This document shows positions 17,002-26,148 of a stretch of DNA of 64,000 nucleotides, piece after piece. Under the pieces are notes generated by a model that did not search any database, was not told the origin of the DNA, and was given only the letters and a program-made list of their open reading frames with translations. Each line of letters starts with the position of its first letter. Position 1 is the stretch's first letter. The stretch is from Kribbella pratensis (GTDB taxonomy: Bacteria > Actinomycetota > Actinomycetes > Propionibacteriales > Kribbellaceae), in NCBI RefSeq assembly GCF_004366075.1, contig NZ_SODU01000001.1, positions 620,001 to 684,000 of the forward strand. Reading direction: 5' to 3'. Made by a program: the position numbers and the translations under genes.

Positions 17002-17682
17002 TCAGCTCTTCAGCGCTTCGGCGGATTTCGCCCAGTTGTCGTGCAGGCGGTCGATGTACGACTGCGCCTGCGAACCTGCCTTGCGGCCGCGGGCGAAGAT
17101 CCGCATGTTGCCGCCGCCGGCGTTGTAGCCGAGGGCAAGCAACTCGTCCTTGGTGTAGAGATCGGCACGCTTGCTCGGCAGCCGTTTCGCGAGGTCGTGC
17201 AGGTGCCAGGCCGCGGCCTGGATCGCCAGCGCGGGGTTGTCGGGCAGCTCCTCCCACTTCCGCTTCGCGAAGTCCCGGCCGCGTTTGGTGTCGTCGAACG
17301 CGGGCTTGTGCATGTTCGCGATCCCGAACGCCGGATCGGAGTCCACCTCCGCCCACTGCCGCTCGAACTTCGGATCATGCGGCTTGTACGACTCGTTGTA
17401 CAAGATTGCCATCAGCAACTGCGGGTTGATCCCAGCCTGCTTCGCGTACCGCCGTACGTCGGACGCGAAGTGCGCCGGATCGTAGTCGTCGTACCACGGC
17501 TTCGTGCTCGTCGCTGTGGGCTTCGTCGGCGGTTTCGTCGTGGATGGTTTGGTGGCAGTCGAGTGCTTCGGGGTCGACGCCGGCTTGTCGGCGTTGTCGT
17601 TGTTGTCGTCCGAGCACGCCGCCCACATCCCCGCCACCAGCACCCCGACCGCGACCCACGCCCATCGCTTCGCCACCTGCAC
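17002..17682 (-). CDS. Lytic transglycosylase (SLT domain), probable lipoprotein
   Basis: A 226-residue protein. An N-terminal signal region ends in a lipobox-like AGMWAACSDD, so the Cys at about 23 is the likely lipidation site. A Thr/Pro/Lys-rich linker (about 30-62) follows, then an SLT fold with the catalytic glutamate in LLMAILYNES and the conserved ALGYNAGGG near the end. It should cut peptidoglycan glycan strands outside the membrane. It lies 11 bases upstream of the DUF1684 gene and is probably transcribed with it. Confidence 0.85.
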   Translation of the reverse strand: MQVAKRWAWVAVGVLVAGMWAACSDDNNDNADKPASTPKHSTATKPSTTKPPTKPTATSTKPWYDDYDPAHFASDVRRYAKQAGINPQLLMAILYNESYKPHDPKFERQWAEVDSDPAFGIANMHKPAFDDTKRGRDFAKRKWEELPDNPALAIQAAAWHLHDLAKRLPSKRADLYTKDELLALGYNAGGGNMRIFARGRKAGSQAQSYIDRLHDNWAKSAEALKS

Positions 17683-17743
17683 TCCTCAAACCTACAGCTC
17701 AGCGCCACGCGTGCAGCGGTCCGCAACCGGGTACTGCGAGACC

Positions 17744-18532
17744 GTGCCCGAACTGCCCGATGTCGAAGGCTTCCGGCGGGTCCTCGCCGACCACGCCGTC
17801 GGTCGCCGGATCCGTGGGGTCGACGTCCTCGATGCCGGCGTACTGCGCGGCGTGACCGGGCCGGAGCTGCACCGAGCACTGGCCGGCCACCAGTTCCGTC
17901 CACCATGGCGGCACGGCAAGCACCTCGTCGTACCGCTCACGCCGTCCCGCCGGCAGGCCGCAGTCCTGCTGCATTTCGGGATGACAGGCTCATTGCACTG
18001 GGCGACGGATGCGGACCGGCACCGTTTCGACCGGGTCGTGTTCCGCTTCGCGCAGGGAGAACTGCGTCTTCGCGACATGCGGAAGCTGCACGGCCTGCGC
18101 TACGCACCTGACCAAGCAGCGATCGACCGCGTGCTCAACAAGCTCGGTCCCGACGCGGCCGACCTCACCGCGCCTGAGCTCCGCGATCGCGTCGCCGATC
18201 GTCGCGGTCAGGTGAAGCCGGCACTGATGGATCAATCCGTCGTCGCCGGCCTGGGCAACCTGCTCGTCGACGAGATCCTCTGGAGAGCCCGGATCAACCC
18301 GCGCCGGGCCTGCACCCAACTGGATGCCGCCGACATCCGCCGCTTGCACGCGAGGATGCGGACCGTTCTGCGGCAGTCCGTCCGCGCGGGCCGGGTGCCG
18401 CCGCGTCCGGCGTGGCTGACCGGCCGGCGCGACGATCCGTCGGGTTCCTGTCCGCGATGTGGTACGACGCTTTCGCATGCCCGCGTCGGCGGCCGCGGTA
18501 CGACGTGGTGCCGGCGCTGCCAGGCGCGCTGA
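17744..18532 (+). CDS. Fpg/Nei-family DNA glycosylase
   Basis: A 262-residue DNA glycosylase/AP lyase. The GTG start at 17744 is decisive, because it puts the catalytic Pro at position 2 and Glu at 3 (PELPDVEGFRR) as the family requires. The central KPALMDQSVVAGLGNL block is the helix-two-turn-helix, and C236, C239, C256 and C259 form the zinc finger. It removes oxidised bases. Whether it is Fpg- or Nei-like cannot be settled here. Confidence 0.92.
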   Translation: MPELPDVEGFRRVLADHAVGRRIRGVDVLDAGVLRGVTGPELHRALAGHQFRPPWRHGKHLVVPLTPSRRQAAVLLHFGMTGSLHWATDADRHRFDRVVFRFAQGELRLRDMRKLHGLRYAPDQAAIDRVLNKLGPDAADLTAPELRDRVADRRGQVKPALMDQSVVAGLGNLLVDEILWRARINPRRACTQLDAADIRRLHARMRTVLRQSVRAGRVPPRPAWLTGRRDDPSGSCPRCGTTLSHARVGGRGTTWCRRCQAR

Positions 18533-18572
18533 GCGGAGCGCACGTTCGGAAAGCGCTTGCTACGGTGGTGGA

Positions 18573-19217
18573 GTGATCTACGAGCTGAACCATGTCGGCG
18601 GCCGGGTGCAGGATCTCGAGGCGAGCTTGTCGTTCTACGGCAGGCTCGGGGCGGAGGTGGTCGACCGGTTGTTCATGCCCGGTCCGCGCGTCCACCGGGT
18701 CCACATCCAGCTCGCGACCGGGCTGGTCGAGCTGCTTCACCACGAGCAGCCCGACCCGCAGGCGACGTACGGGCTGAACCACATCGGCTTCATGACCGAC
18801 GACCTCGACGACGACTACGCCCGGCTGATGGCCCTCGGGTACGCCGAGCTCTCGTCGCCCCGCGTGGCCGGGAGCGGGCAGGGCCGGCTCGCATTTCTGT
18901 CCGACCCGAACGGCGTCCGCGTCGAACTGCTCCAGCGCTCGGAAGAGTTCCGCGTCCCGCCGATCACGACGGGCCCGGTGCTCGGCTTCGCGCACGTGGC
19001 GGTCGCGGCACCCGACCTCGAGGCAGCGGCCGAGTTCTACGGCACCCACCTCGGCATGGAACGCGTATCCGACGACACCTTCCGCCTAGGCGCCGACTCC
19101 CTCCAACTCGTACCCCCAGCAACCGCCACCATCGCCCACCTGGCCTTCACCACCGCGGCCCCCGCCGCCGACACCCAGGACCCCGACGGCACCCCAGTCA
19201 CCTTCGTCGCCGCCTGA
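18573..19217 (+). CDS. VOC (glyoxalase-fold) protein, two modules
   Basis: A 214-residue protein with two vicinal-oxygen-chelate modules. The first (about 1-125) begins YELNHVGGRVQDLEASLSFY, with VELLQRS closing it; the second begins LGFAHVAVAAPDLEAAAEFY. Possible metal ligands are H7, H48/H51 and E-type residues, but the enzyme activity cannot be named. The GTG start has only a weak purine-rich site upstream. Confidence 0.8.
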   Translation: MIYELNHVGGRVQDLEASLSFYGRLGAEVVDRLFMPGPRVHRVHIQLATGLVELLHHEQPDPQATYGLNHIGFMTDDLDDDYARLMALGYAELSSPRVAGSGQGRLAFLSDPNGVRVELLQRSEEFRVPPITTGPVLGFAHVAVAAPDLEAAAEFYGTHLGMERVSDDTFRLGADSLQLVPPATATIAHLAFTTAAPAADTQDPDGTPVTFVAA

Positions 19218-19285
19218 CTCCCGAACCACGATCCGGGGACACGGGATAGGCCATGGGGAGTCGGGACCTGCTATTGCCTGTCCCC
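19216..19285 (+). other. Overlapping inverted repeats downstream of the VOC gene
   Basis: GACTCCC (19216-19222) can pair with GGGAGTC (19256-19262), and GGGGACA (19235-19241) can pair with TGTCCCC (19279-19285). The two pairings interleave, so they are either alternative folds or a pseudoknot. A terminator-like role in the 111-base gap before the methyltransferase is possible. Confidence 0.35.
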
Positions 19286-19328
19286 AGTCGCCGGGGACTA
19301 TCTCCAGTTGAGGTCCTAGCCTGGGGGC

Positions 19329-20069
19329 GTGTTCGACTACGACGGCGAGATGCGGTTCTTGCAGGGGCGGTTTCGGGGCGCCTGGGGGGTGCGCGACGGG
19401 GATCGGGTGCTTGATGTCGGGTGTGGGGGCGGGCAGACGACGCGGGAGGCGGCCGCGGATGCTGGGCGGGGGCATGTGGTCGGGGTGGATGTTTCCGAGC
19501 GGATGCTCGAGCACGCGCGACGGCGTACGGCGGAGGAACGCATCAGCTATCTCCTCGCGGACGCGGCGACGTACGACTTCGGGGAGGGGTCGTTCGACGT
19601 GTGCATCAGCCGGTTCGGGGTGATGTTCTTCGACGATCCGGTGGGTGCGTTCGCGAACTTGCGGCGGGCGTTGCGACCTGGTGGCCGGCTCGTCGCGATG
19701 GTCTGGCAGGCGCGAGCGGAGAACGAATGGGCACAGGCGATCCCAGCGACGATCGGCGGGGACGCGGCGGCGCGGGACGATTCGCCGTTCTCGCTCGGGG
19801 ATCCGGACGTCGCGCGGGGCATCCTCACGTCTGCGGGCTTCGGCGAGGTGACGTTTGCCGCGGTGCGTGAACGGCTGTACTACGGTCCCGACGTCGAGAC
19901 GGCGTACGAGAACCTGCTCCAGCTCCGCGAACCGCTGGCACTGCTAGCGGGGCTGTCCCCGGCCGACGCCGAGCGCGCTCGGGCCGACTTGCGTGCAATG
20001 CTCGCGGCGCACGACCGCGGTGACGGCATCCTGTTCGACTCCGCCGCCTGGATCATCACCGCGAAGTGA
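19329..20069 (+). CDS. SAM-dependent methyltransferase
   Basis: A 246-residue class I methyltransferase. Motif I is VLDVGCGGGQTT (about 29-40) and the acidic loop is VVGVDVSERML. The DVCISRFGVMFFDDP stretch corresponds to motif post-II, and the LRPGGRLVAMVWQ motif is typical of UbiE/Methyltransf_25 enzymes. The substrate is unknown. It starts with GTG, with no strong ribosome site. The first 150 bases have strong G over C bias. Confidence 0.83.
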   Translation: MFDYDGEMRFLQGRFRGAWGVRDGDRVLDVGCGGGQTTREAAADAGRGHVVGVDVSERMLEHARRRTAEERISYLLADAATYDFGEGSFDVCISRFGVMFFDDPVGAFANLRRALRPGGRLVAMVWQARAENEWAQAIPATIGGDAAARDDSPFSLGDPDVARGILTSAGFGEVTFAAVRERLYYGPDVETAYENLLQLREPLALLAGLSPADAERARADLRAMLAAHDRGDGILFDSAAWIITAK

Positions 20070-20160
20070 CCGGCGTCACATTTCACGGATGTCGTATCCG
20101 CCGCGACCCGCACGACGCTCAGGCACAAGCACCACACACCACTTGACCAAGGAGCACCAG

Positions 20161-20736
20161 ATGCGTTCCCTCATCACCACCGCGTTCATCTCTCTCGACG
20201 GCGTCGTGGACTCGCCCGGCGGCGAGGCGGGCTACCGCAACGCGGGCTGGACCTTCAAGGACATCGCGTTCGAGGAGGCGGCGTACGCGCTCAAGGGCGA
20301 AGAGCAGGCCGAGGCCACCGCGCTCCTGCTCGGCCGGGTCAGCTACCAGGCGTTCTCGCCGGTCTGGCCGGGGATGACCGTGGAGTTCGCCGGCTACAAC
20401 GCGATGCCGAAGTACGTCGTCTCGACCACCCTCCAGGACAGCGACCTGGTGTCGAACTGGGGCGAGACCACCATCCTCCGCTCCCTCGACGACGTCGCCG
20501 CGCTGAAGGAGACCGAGGGCGGCCCGATCATCATCAACGGCAGCGCGACCCTCAACCGCAACCTGTCGGACGCGGGCCTGATCGACCAGTACAACCTGCT
20601 CGTCTTCCCCGTCCTGCTCGGCGCCGGCAAGCGGCTCTTCAGTGACGCCGACCGCGACAAGCTCAACCTCACCCTCACCTCGAGCGAGTCCTACTCCAAC
20701 GGCATCCAGAAGCTCGTGTACGCCGTGCAGCACTGA
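20161..20736 (+). CDS. Dihydrofolate reductase-like (RibD C-terminal) protein
   Basis: A 191-residue protein of the RibD C-terminal/DHFR-like fold. It shows the opening LITTAFISLDGVVDSPGG, the central ALLLGRVSYQAF and the C-terminal LVFPVLLGAGKRLF. Homologues bind NADPH, and this group is common in actinobacteria without a proven substrate. AAGGAG lies eight bases before the ATG. Confidence 0.88.
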   Translation: MRSLITTAFISLDGVVDSPGGEAGYRNAGWTFKDIAFEEAAYALKGEEQAEATALLLGRVSYQAFSPVWPGMTVEFAGYNAMPKYVVSTTLQDSDLVSNWGETTILRSLDDVAALKETEGGPIIINGSATLNRNLSDAGLIDQYNLLVFPVLLGAGKRLFSDADRDKLNLTLTSSESYSNGIQKLVYAVQH

Positions 20737-20770
20737 CCGCTGTACTACCGTTCGGGCATGGGTGCACGCG

Positions 20771-22375
20771 ATGTCCGTTGACGTGCTGGCTCTTGCTCGG
20801 GCGCGGCTGGGATTCCAGACACTGCGAGTGGGACAAGAGGACGCCGTACGGGGTGTGGTCGGCGGGCGGGACGTCCTCGCGGTGCTGGCCACCGGAACCG
20901 GGAAGACAGCGATCTATCAGTTGGCCGGGCTGGCGCTCGGCGGGGTGACCGTGGTGGTGAGTCCGCTCGTGGCGTTGCAGCGCGATCAGTTGCGGGCGTT
21001 GCGGCCGGCCGGCGTCGAGGTTGCGGAGCTCAACGCGACCGACCACGCCGGCCGCCGCGCCGCCCGTGACTTGTTGACGAACGACCGGCCCGGATTCGTC
21101 CTGCTGTCCCCCGAGCAACTCACGCATCCCGACGTACTCGAACTGCTCGCCGCGTCCCGGCCGACGCTGGTGGCCGTCGACGAGGCGCATCTGGTCAGCG
21201 AGTGGGGTGAGGACTTCCGGCCCGACTACCTCCGTCTCGCCGCCGCGGTCCGGGCGATGGGACGACCGCCGGTCCTCGCGCTCACGGCGACCGCCGCGCC
21301 GCCGGTGCGCAAGGAGATCGTGCATCGCCTGGAGATGAACGACCCGGCTGTCGTCGTCGGCGGGTTCGACCGCCCGAACCTCAACCTCGCCGTGTTCACG
21401 TTCGCCGACGACGACACCAAGAACCGCCGGCTGCTCAGCCACGTCCGGTCGTCGCGTGGCCCGGGCATCGTGTACGTCGGCACGCATCGCCACGCGGAGG
21501 ACCTCGCGCACGAACTGAACACGGCCGGCGTCGCTGCCCAGGCGTACCACGCGGGCCTGCCCGCGAAACAACGCCGCGAGGTGCAGGACACCTTCCTGGA
21601 CGGCGAGTGCCGCGTCGTGGTCGCGACGATCGCGTTCGGGATGGGCATCGACAAGCCGGACATCCGCTGGGTGAGCCACGCCGAGGCGCCGTCGTCGGTG
21701 GACGCGTACTACCAGGAGATCGGCCGCGCGGGGCGCGACGGCGAACCGGCCGACATCGAGCTGTTCTTCCGGCATGCCGACCTGGGGCTGAACCGCTTCT
21801 TCGCGTCCGGCGGCGTCACCGACGACGACCTGCTCGCGGTAGCCACCGCAATCCGCGAACACCGGCCGAAGGACATCGCCGCGCTGGTCGGCGCTTCGGG
21901 CCTCGGCACAGCCCGGGTCGAACGGGCGCTGGGCCGGCTGACCGACGCCCGGGTCGTTGCTGTCGGCCATCAGTTCCACCTGGCCCGCGGAGTCGACGTC
22001 GACCGGGCCGTCGCCGCGGCGTCGGCCGTCGAGCACGATCGTCGCGAGGTCGCGAGATCCCGGGTCGAGATGATGGCTGCGTACGCGGAGTACGGCGGTT
22101 GCCGGCGCGAGTGGCTGCTCAGCTACTTCGGCGAACGGTACGACGGCCCGTGCGGCAACTGCGACAACGATCTCGCCGGCCGTACCGCGGCGCCACCCGA
22201 GGACCAGCCGTTCCCAGTCGGCAGCCGGGTCGTCCATCGCGCGTTCGGCCCCGGTCTGGTCGAGCACTACGACGGCACCACGATGACGGTCCTGTTCGAC
22301 CGCGTCGGCTACAAGGAACTCCGTACGGCGTTCATGGTCCACAACCAACTCCTGCAAGCCGAGGTCGCTCCATGA
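20771..22375 (+). CDS. recQ: RecQ-family ATP-dependent DNA helicase
   Basis: A 534-residue helicase. The Walker A is ATGTGKTAIYQ at about 36, and the DExH motif is VDEAHLVSEWG at about 136. The C-terminal lobe carries GMGIDKPDIRWV and a QEIGRAGRDG motif VI. A zinc-binding CRREWLLSYFGE...CGNCDND completes the RecQ core near residue 440. A short C-terminal domain follows in place of a classical HRDC. The ATG at 20771 is chosen over an upstream in-frame GTG. It overlaps the next gene by ATGA. Confidence 0.9.
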   Translation: MSVDVLALARARLGFQTLRVGQEDAVRGVVGGRDVLAVLATGTGKTAIYQLAGLALGGVTVVVSPLVALQRDQLRALRPAGVEVAELNATDHAGRRAARDLLTNDRPGFVLLSPEQLTHPDVLELLAASRPTLVAVDEAHLVSEWGEDFRPDYLRLAAAVRAMGRPPVLALTATAAPPVRKEIVHRLEMNDPAVVVGGFDRPNLNLAVFTFADDDTKNRRLLSHVRSSRGPGIVYVGTHRHAEDLAHELNTAGVAAQAYHAGLPAKQRREVQDTFLDGECRVVVATIAFGMGIDKPDIRWVSHAEAPSSVDAYYQEIGRAGRDGEPADIELFFRHADLGLNRFFASGGVTDDDLLAVATAIREHRPKDIAALVGASGLGTARVERALGRLTDARVVAVGHQFHLARGVDVDRAVAAASAVEHDRREVARSRVEMMAAYAEYGGCRREWLLSYFGERYDGPCGNCDNDLAGRTAAPPEDQPFPVGSRVVHRAFGPGLVEHYDGTTMTVLFDRVGYKELRTAFMVHNQLLQAEVAP

Positions 22376-22944
22376 GTATCGACGTACGCCCTGCCAGTGT
22401 CTTCGAGGATGTGCGGGCGGTGATCGGGCCGAAGTCGCCGACGTCCAACGTGTGCTTCTGCCTGAGCTATCGGATTCCGTCCAAGCTCAACAACTCGCTG
22501 CGCGGGCCGGCGCGGGCTGCCTACGTCGAGGAACTCTGTCAGGCGACGCCCGCGCCCGGCGTGCTCGCGTACGACGGTGACACGCCGGTCGGATGGGCCG
22601 CGATCGCACCGCGAGCGGAGACGACGTTCGCCCGGAACCGGAAGATCCCGCACGTGGACGAGCTGCCGGTGTGGTCGTTGTGGTGCATCCGGGTGCGCCC
22701 GGGGCATCGCGGCCAGGGGATCTCGCACGCGCTGATCGCCGGCGCCGTGGGGTTCGCGCGCGAGAACGGGGCGCCGGTCGTCGAGGCCTATCCGCTCGAC
22801 AACGGCGACAGCAAGGTCGATCTCACGATGGCGTACGCCGGGATCCGCAAGAACTTCGAGCACGCCGGCTTCACGAAGGCCGCCGACACCACGTCGACCC
22901 TCGCCGGGCATCCCCGCATCCTCATGCGTCTCGATCTCCGCTGA
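22372..22944 (+). CDS. GNAT-family N-acetyltransferase
   Basis: A 190-residue protein with a GNAT core. LWCIRVRPGHRGQGISHALI provides the acetyl-CoA pyrophosphate loop (RPGHRGQG, about 117-124), and a C-terminal FEHAGFTKA motif is also present. The substrate is unknown. Its ATG overlaps the recQ stop by four bases, so translation is coupled to the helicase. The N-terminal NVCFCLSYR stretch is common to a conserved actinobacterial GNAT group. Confidence 0.85.
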   Translation: MSIDVRPASVFEDVRAVIGPKSPTSNVCFCLSYRIPSKLNNSLRGPARAAYVEELCQATPAPGVLAYDGDTPVGWAAIAPRAETTFARNRKIPHVDELPVWSLWCIRVRPGHRGQGISHALIAGAVGFARENGAPVVEAYPLDNGDSKVDLTMAYAGIRKNFEHAGFTKAADTTSTLAGHPRILMRLDLR

Positions 22945-23308
22945 GCCAGCGCGCGGCCGCCTGGTACGTGTCGTCGGGCCTCGAGTTGAACGCGATGGCC
23001 GCGCCTGGGGCATGCTGCCGCGTCAGGTTGACGATCCGTTCGAACAGCCCGAGCTGCTCCTCGTTCTTCCGGATCCCGCCGCCGATCACAACGCACTCCC
23101 ACGGCTGTGCCGCAAGCGCCGCGCTCACCACCGCCTCGATGTCGTCGCTGCCGTCCAGCCCGACAAGGCACGTCTGTGCGCCGACGCCGTGCGCGGCGAA
23201 GTCCGCCATCCCGACCTGAATCCCGGTCGCGACCGGCTCCGGATCCCACGGCCCGGGAACCCGGTACGGGTCGAGACCGATCACCAGCACCCGCGCGTCG
23301 CCGTCCAT
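22922..23308 (-). CDS. Conserved hypothetical protein
   Basis: A 128-residue protein beginning DARVLVIGLDPYRVPG and containing ECVVIGGGIRKNEEQLGLFERIVN. The pattern is that of small alpha/beta proteins widely annotated only as hypothetical in actinobacteria. The last 23 bases overlap the convergent acetyltransferase gene. No motif gives a function. Confidence 0.7.
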   Translation of the reverse strand: MDGDARVLVIGLDPYRVPGPWDPEPVATGIQVGMADFAAHGVGAQTCLVGLDGSDDIEAVVSAALAAQPWECVVIGGGIRKNEEQLGLFERIVNLTRQHAPGAAIAFNSRPDDTYQAAARWLSGDRDA

Positions 23309-23339
23309 GCTCGCGACCCTACTACTCGGACGTGGTCGG

Positions 23340-24953
23340 CTAGGTGAGGTCGAAGGACAGCAGGGTGATGCTGTGAGGTGGGAAGTCGTAGCTCGCGTCG
23401 GTCAGTTCGACGGTGCCCAGGTCGCGCAAACTGACTGTGTCCGGCGCGGTCAGGCTGTTGGATGCGAGTACGTCGTCCGCGGTCAGTTGTTTCGCCGCAG
23501 CCCGTGTCGGCAGGGCTTCTCGACTCGCGTCGAGGGTCAGGCCGGCGCGGATCGCGGTGTCGCGGTGGCGGTTGATGACGGCGATGCGAAGCGAGTCGCC
23601 GTCGGCCGTCTGGGTCGCGGAGACGTCCAGATCCGGGACGGTCGCCGGATAGGTGCGGAACTCGCCGTGGTGGTCGCGCTCGTCGCCCTGCCGCACGGCG
23701 GTCAATGTTCCGGGCGACCGTACGTCGGCCGCGAGTGCGATCGGGCCAAGGTGGTTCTGGTACAGGTCCCAAACGTGGTACGTCGCCGCGCGCACGGCAC
23801 CGCCGGGACGGGCAACGATCACGCCGTTCGCGTTCAGCAGGTTCACCGTGTTCGCCATCGCGACCGGGACCTCGCGGCCGCCGGCGCGGTGCAGCGCGTG
23901 GAAGACGCCGGCGTAGAAGAGCGCGTCGGCGAGCGTTCTCGGACTCCACCGGTTCGCGCGGTGGGCCGGACGGGTCGCTAGGCCGTCTACTTCACGGGCG
24001 ACCGTCCCGCCGTCGTCGGACGGCTGCGGCTCCGGCCAGGTGGTGGGCTCGACGTGCCTGATGTTCCATTCGTCCAGGGCCAGCGCCAGCGGACGCTCGC
24101 CCGCGATTCCGCCGACCAGGTCCGAGTACTCGACAATCTGCTGCTCGAAGTAGAGCGACTGGGCGACGATCGCGTCGTACTCCGCGTCGCCGTCGATCAG
24201 TTGGGTCGTCGCGCCGTACAAGTGGAACGAGAGGTAGTCGATCTGGTTGCCAACGGCCCCTAGTACGGTCTCGGTCCAGCCGTCGCGGTCGTCGGTCTTT
24301 CCGACCGCGATGAACTTGAGGGACGGGTCGACAGCTCGCATGAAGCGGGCATGCTCGGCCGCGTCGGCGGCGTACGCGGCGGCGCTGCGGTGGCCCATCT
24401 GCCAGTCGCCGTACACCTCGTTGCCGAGTCCCCAGTACTTCACGCCGTACGGCGCCGGATGGCCGTTGCGCGCCCGCCGCCGGGTGTACTCGGTGTCGCC
24501 GCCGTAGTTGGTGTACTCGACCCAACGGACCGCCTCCTCGACATCGCGGCAGCTGTGCGCGAGGTACGGCTCAGTCCCGACCTCGGCGCACCAGGCGAGG
24601 AACTCGTCGGTCCCGAAGTGGTTGCTCTCCTCCGATCCCCAGGCCAGCTCGAGTCGCCGCGGCCGGGAGTTGCGCGGTCCGACGCCGTCTTCCCAGTGGT
24701 ACGCCGACGTGAAGTTGCCGCCCGGCCAACGGACCACCGGGAGACCGAGTTCCCGGCAGAGCTCGATCACGTCTCTCCGCAGACCGTTCCGCGCAAGCAC
24801 ACTGTCGCCGCCGTACGCGAGCGGCGAGCCTTCGTCGAAGACGCCGCCCTCGATATTGCCGAAGAACGCGGACTCCAGGAAGTGCCCGTAGATCATCGGG
24901 TCGATGGAGTGCCGCCGGTCCCGGCGGATGTCGATCGTCGCGGCGGGAGTCAC
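23340..24953 (-). CDS. GH51 alpha-L-arabinofuranosidase
   Basis: A 537-residue glycoside hydrolase of family 51, with the (beta/alpha)8 barrel first and a C-terminal beta domain from about 390. The acid/base is E179 in WGLGNEVYGDW and the nucleophile E295 in LDEWNIRH. GNFTSAYHWEDGVGPR is the conserved substrate-side block. There is no signal peptide, so it acts in the cytoplasm on imported arabino-oligosaccharides. Its GTG overlaps the stop of the upstream ROK regulator (GTGA), which suggests joint control by arabinose-type sugars. Confidence 0.93.
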   Translation of the reverse strand: MTPAATIDIRRDRRHSIDPMIYGHFLESAFFGNIEGGVFDEGSPLAYGGDSVLARNGLRRDVIELCRELGLPVVRWPGGNFTSAYHWEDGVGPRNSRPRRLELAWGSEESNHFGTDEFLAWCAEVGTEPYLAHSCRDVEEAVRWVEYTNYGGDTEYTRRRARNGHPAPYGVKYWGLGNEVYGDWQMGHRSAAAYAADAAEHARFMRAVDPSLKFIAVGKTDDRDGWTETVLGAVGNQIDYLSFHLYGATTQLIDGDAEYDAIVAQSLYFEQQIVEYSDLVGGIAGERPLALALDEWNIRHVEPTTWPEPQPSDDGGTVAREVDGLATRPAHRANRWSPRTLADALFYAGVFHALHRAGGREVPVAMANTVNLLNANGVIVARPGGAVRAATYHVWDLYQNHLGPIALAADVRSPGTLTAVRQGDERDHHGEFRTYPATVPDLDVSATQTADGDSLRIAVINRHRDTAIRAGLTLDASREALPTRAAAKQLTADDVLASNSLTAPDTVSLRDLGTVELTDASYDFPPHSITLLSFDLT

Positions 24954-26107
24954 AGGCGGGAGGCCTCCTGGTCGAGAGCGGTCGTGAGGACGAGGGCGAT
25001 GCCGCCGCGGGCGGCAGCGTCGGGGCCGAGTGCTGCGCGGGTGACTCGTACCGTGCGATGGACCTGAGTGTGGGTGTGCCGGCGGAGCGCGGCTTGCAGT
25101 GGCTTGAACAGGTGGTCGCCGGTCTCGGTCAGTTCGCCGCCGATCACGACGACTTCCGGGTTGACGGTGTTGCAGGCCGCGGCCAGAACCTCGCCGACGC
25201 GCCTGCCGGCGTCCGTCAGCAGGTCGCGTGCCTTCTGGTCGCGGGCTTCGAGGATGTCGTTGCATTGCGCTTGCAGGGTCGTCAGCGATACGTAGCGCTC
25301 GAGACAGCCGCGGCCGCCGCAGGGACAGGACGGTCCGTCGCGGTCCACAGTGATGTGCCCGAGCTCCCCCGCCGCGCCACCGGCGCCCGCGAACAGCCGT
25401 CCACCGAGCACGAGTCCGCCGCCGACGCCGTACGACAGCCGCAGATACAACGCGCTGCCGACACCCGCCGCTGCGCCCCACACCGCCTCCGCCAGCGCTG
25501 CTAGCCGCGTGTTGTTGTCCACCTGAACAGGTACGCCGAACCGCGCCGAAACGGTCTCGCGCACCAGCTCCGCCCGCTCTGAGCGCGCATCGGTCGCCAC
25601 CGGGCCGACGATGCCGACGCCGACGCCGGCGAGCGCGGTCAACGAGATTCCGTGGCTGGTGGTCAGGTCGTCGACCAGGTCCAGCGCGAGCTGCACGCGG
25701 CGCGCCCACGACGTACGTTCCGCGCAGGCGACCGCGCCCGCGGCGACGAACTCGTGCGCGACGTTCGAGATCGTCACCTGGATCCGGCGCTGCCCGAGAT
25801 CGATCCCCAGGGCGAGTCCACCGGCCGGATTCAACGTCAGGACCGAAACCGGCCGCCCCCGCCCGCGGAGTCCAGCGTGCGCCGGGTCTTCGCCGCGGCG
25901 CTCGGTCAGCGCCTGCTTGCTCAGGAGGGTCTGCACGATCGACGAGAGCGTCGCGCGGGAAAGGTTCGTCTGTTCCGCGAGCTGGGCGCGGGTCAGCGGA
26001 CCGCGGGTGCGCAGGGCGGACAGCACCCGTTCCTCGTGTGTCTCCCGGAGCTGCCGGAGCGGTCCGGACGATTCCCTGCCCACGGGACCTGACTGTGACC
26101 GCCGCAT
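24950..26107 (-). CDS. ROK-family transcriptional regulator
   Basis: A 385-residue ROK repressor. A winged-helix domain is at about 20-75 (GPLTRAQLAEQTNLSRATLSS). The sugar-kinase-like ROK domain has a LGIDLG phosphate motif at about 105 and GELGHITVD, and the zinc motif CPCGGRGCLE is at about 265. It should repress the downstream arabinofuranosidase and perhaps the divergent sulfatase until a sugar binds. The first 41 bases upstream, shared with the sulfatase gene, are AT-rich and probably hold its operator. Confidence 0.9.
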   Translation of the reverse strand: MRRSQSGPVGRESSGPLRQLRETHEERVLSALRTRGPLTRAQLAEQTNLSRATLSSIVQTLLSKQALTERRGEDPAHAGLRGRGRPVSVLTLNPAGGLALGIDLGQRRIQVTISNVAHEFVAAGAVACAERTSWARRVQLALDLVDDLTTSHGISLTALAGVGVGIVGPVATDARSERAELVRETVSARFGVPVQVDNNTRLAALAEAVWGAAAGVGSALYLRLSYGVGGGLVLGGRLFAGAGGAAGELGHITVDRDGPSCPCGGRGCLERYVSLTTLQAQCNDILEARDQKARDLLTDAGRRVGEVLAAACNTVNPEVVVIGGELTETGDHLFKPLQAALRRHTHTQVHRTVRVTRAALGPDAAARGGIALVLTTALDQEASRL

Positions 26108-26114
26108 CAGCTTT

Positions 26115-26141
26115 TTGTCAACATTCCAGATTTAATACACT
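26115..26141 (+). promoter_or_regulatory. Promoter of the sulfatase gene (leaderless mRNA likely)
   Basis: TTGTCA (26115-26120) and TACACT (26136-26141) are spaced by 15 bases, and the ATG follows seven bases after the -10 hexamer. No ribosome site is present, so transcription probably begins at the start codon. The AT-rich block also overlaps the ROK regulator's promoter. Confidence 0.5.
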
Positions 26142-26148
26142 GATCCGC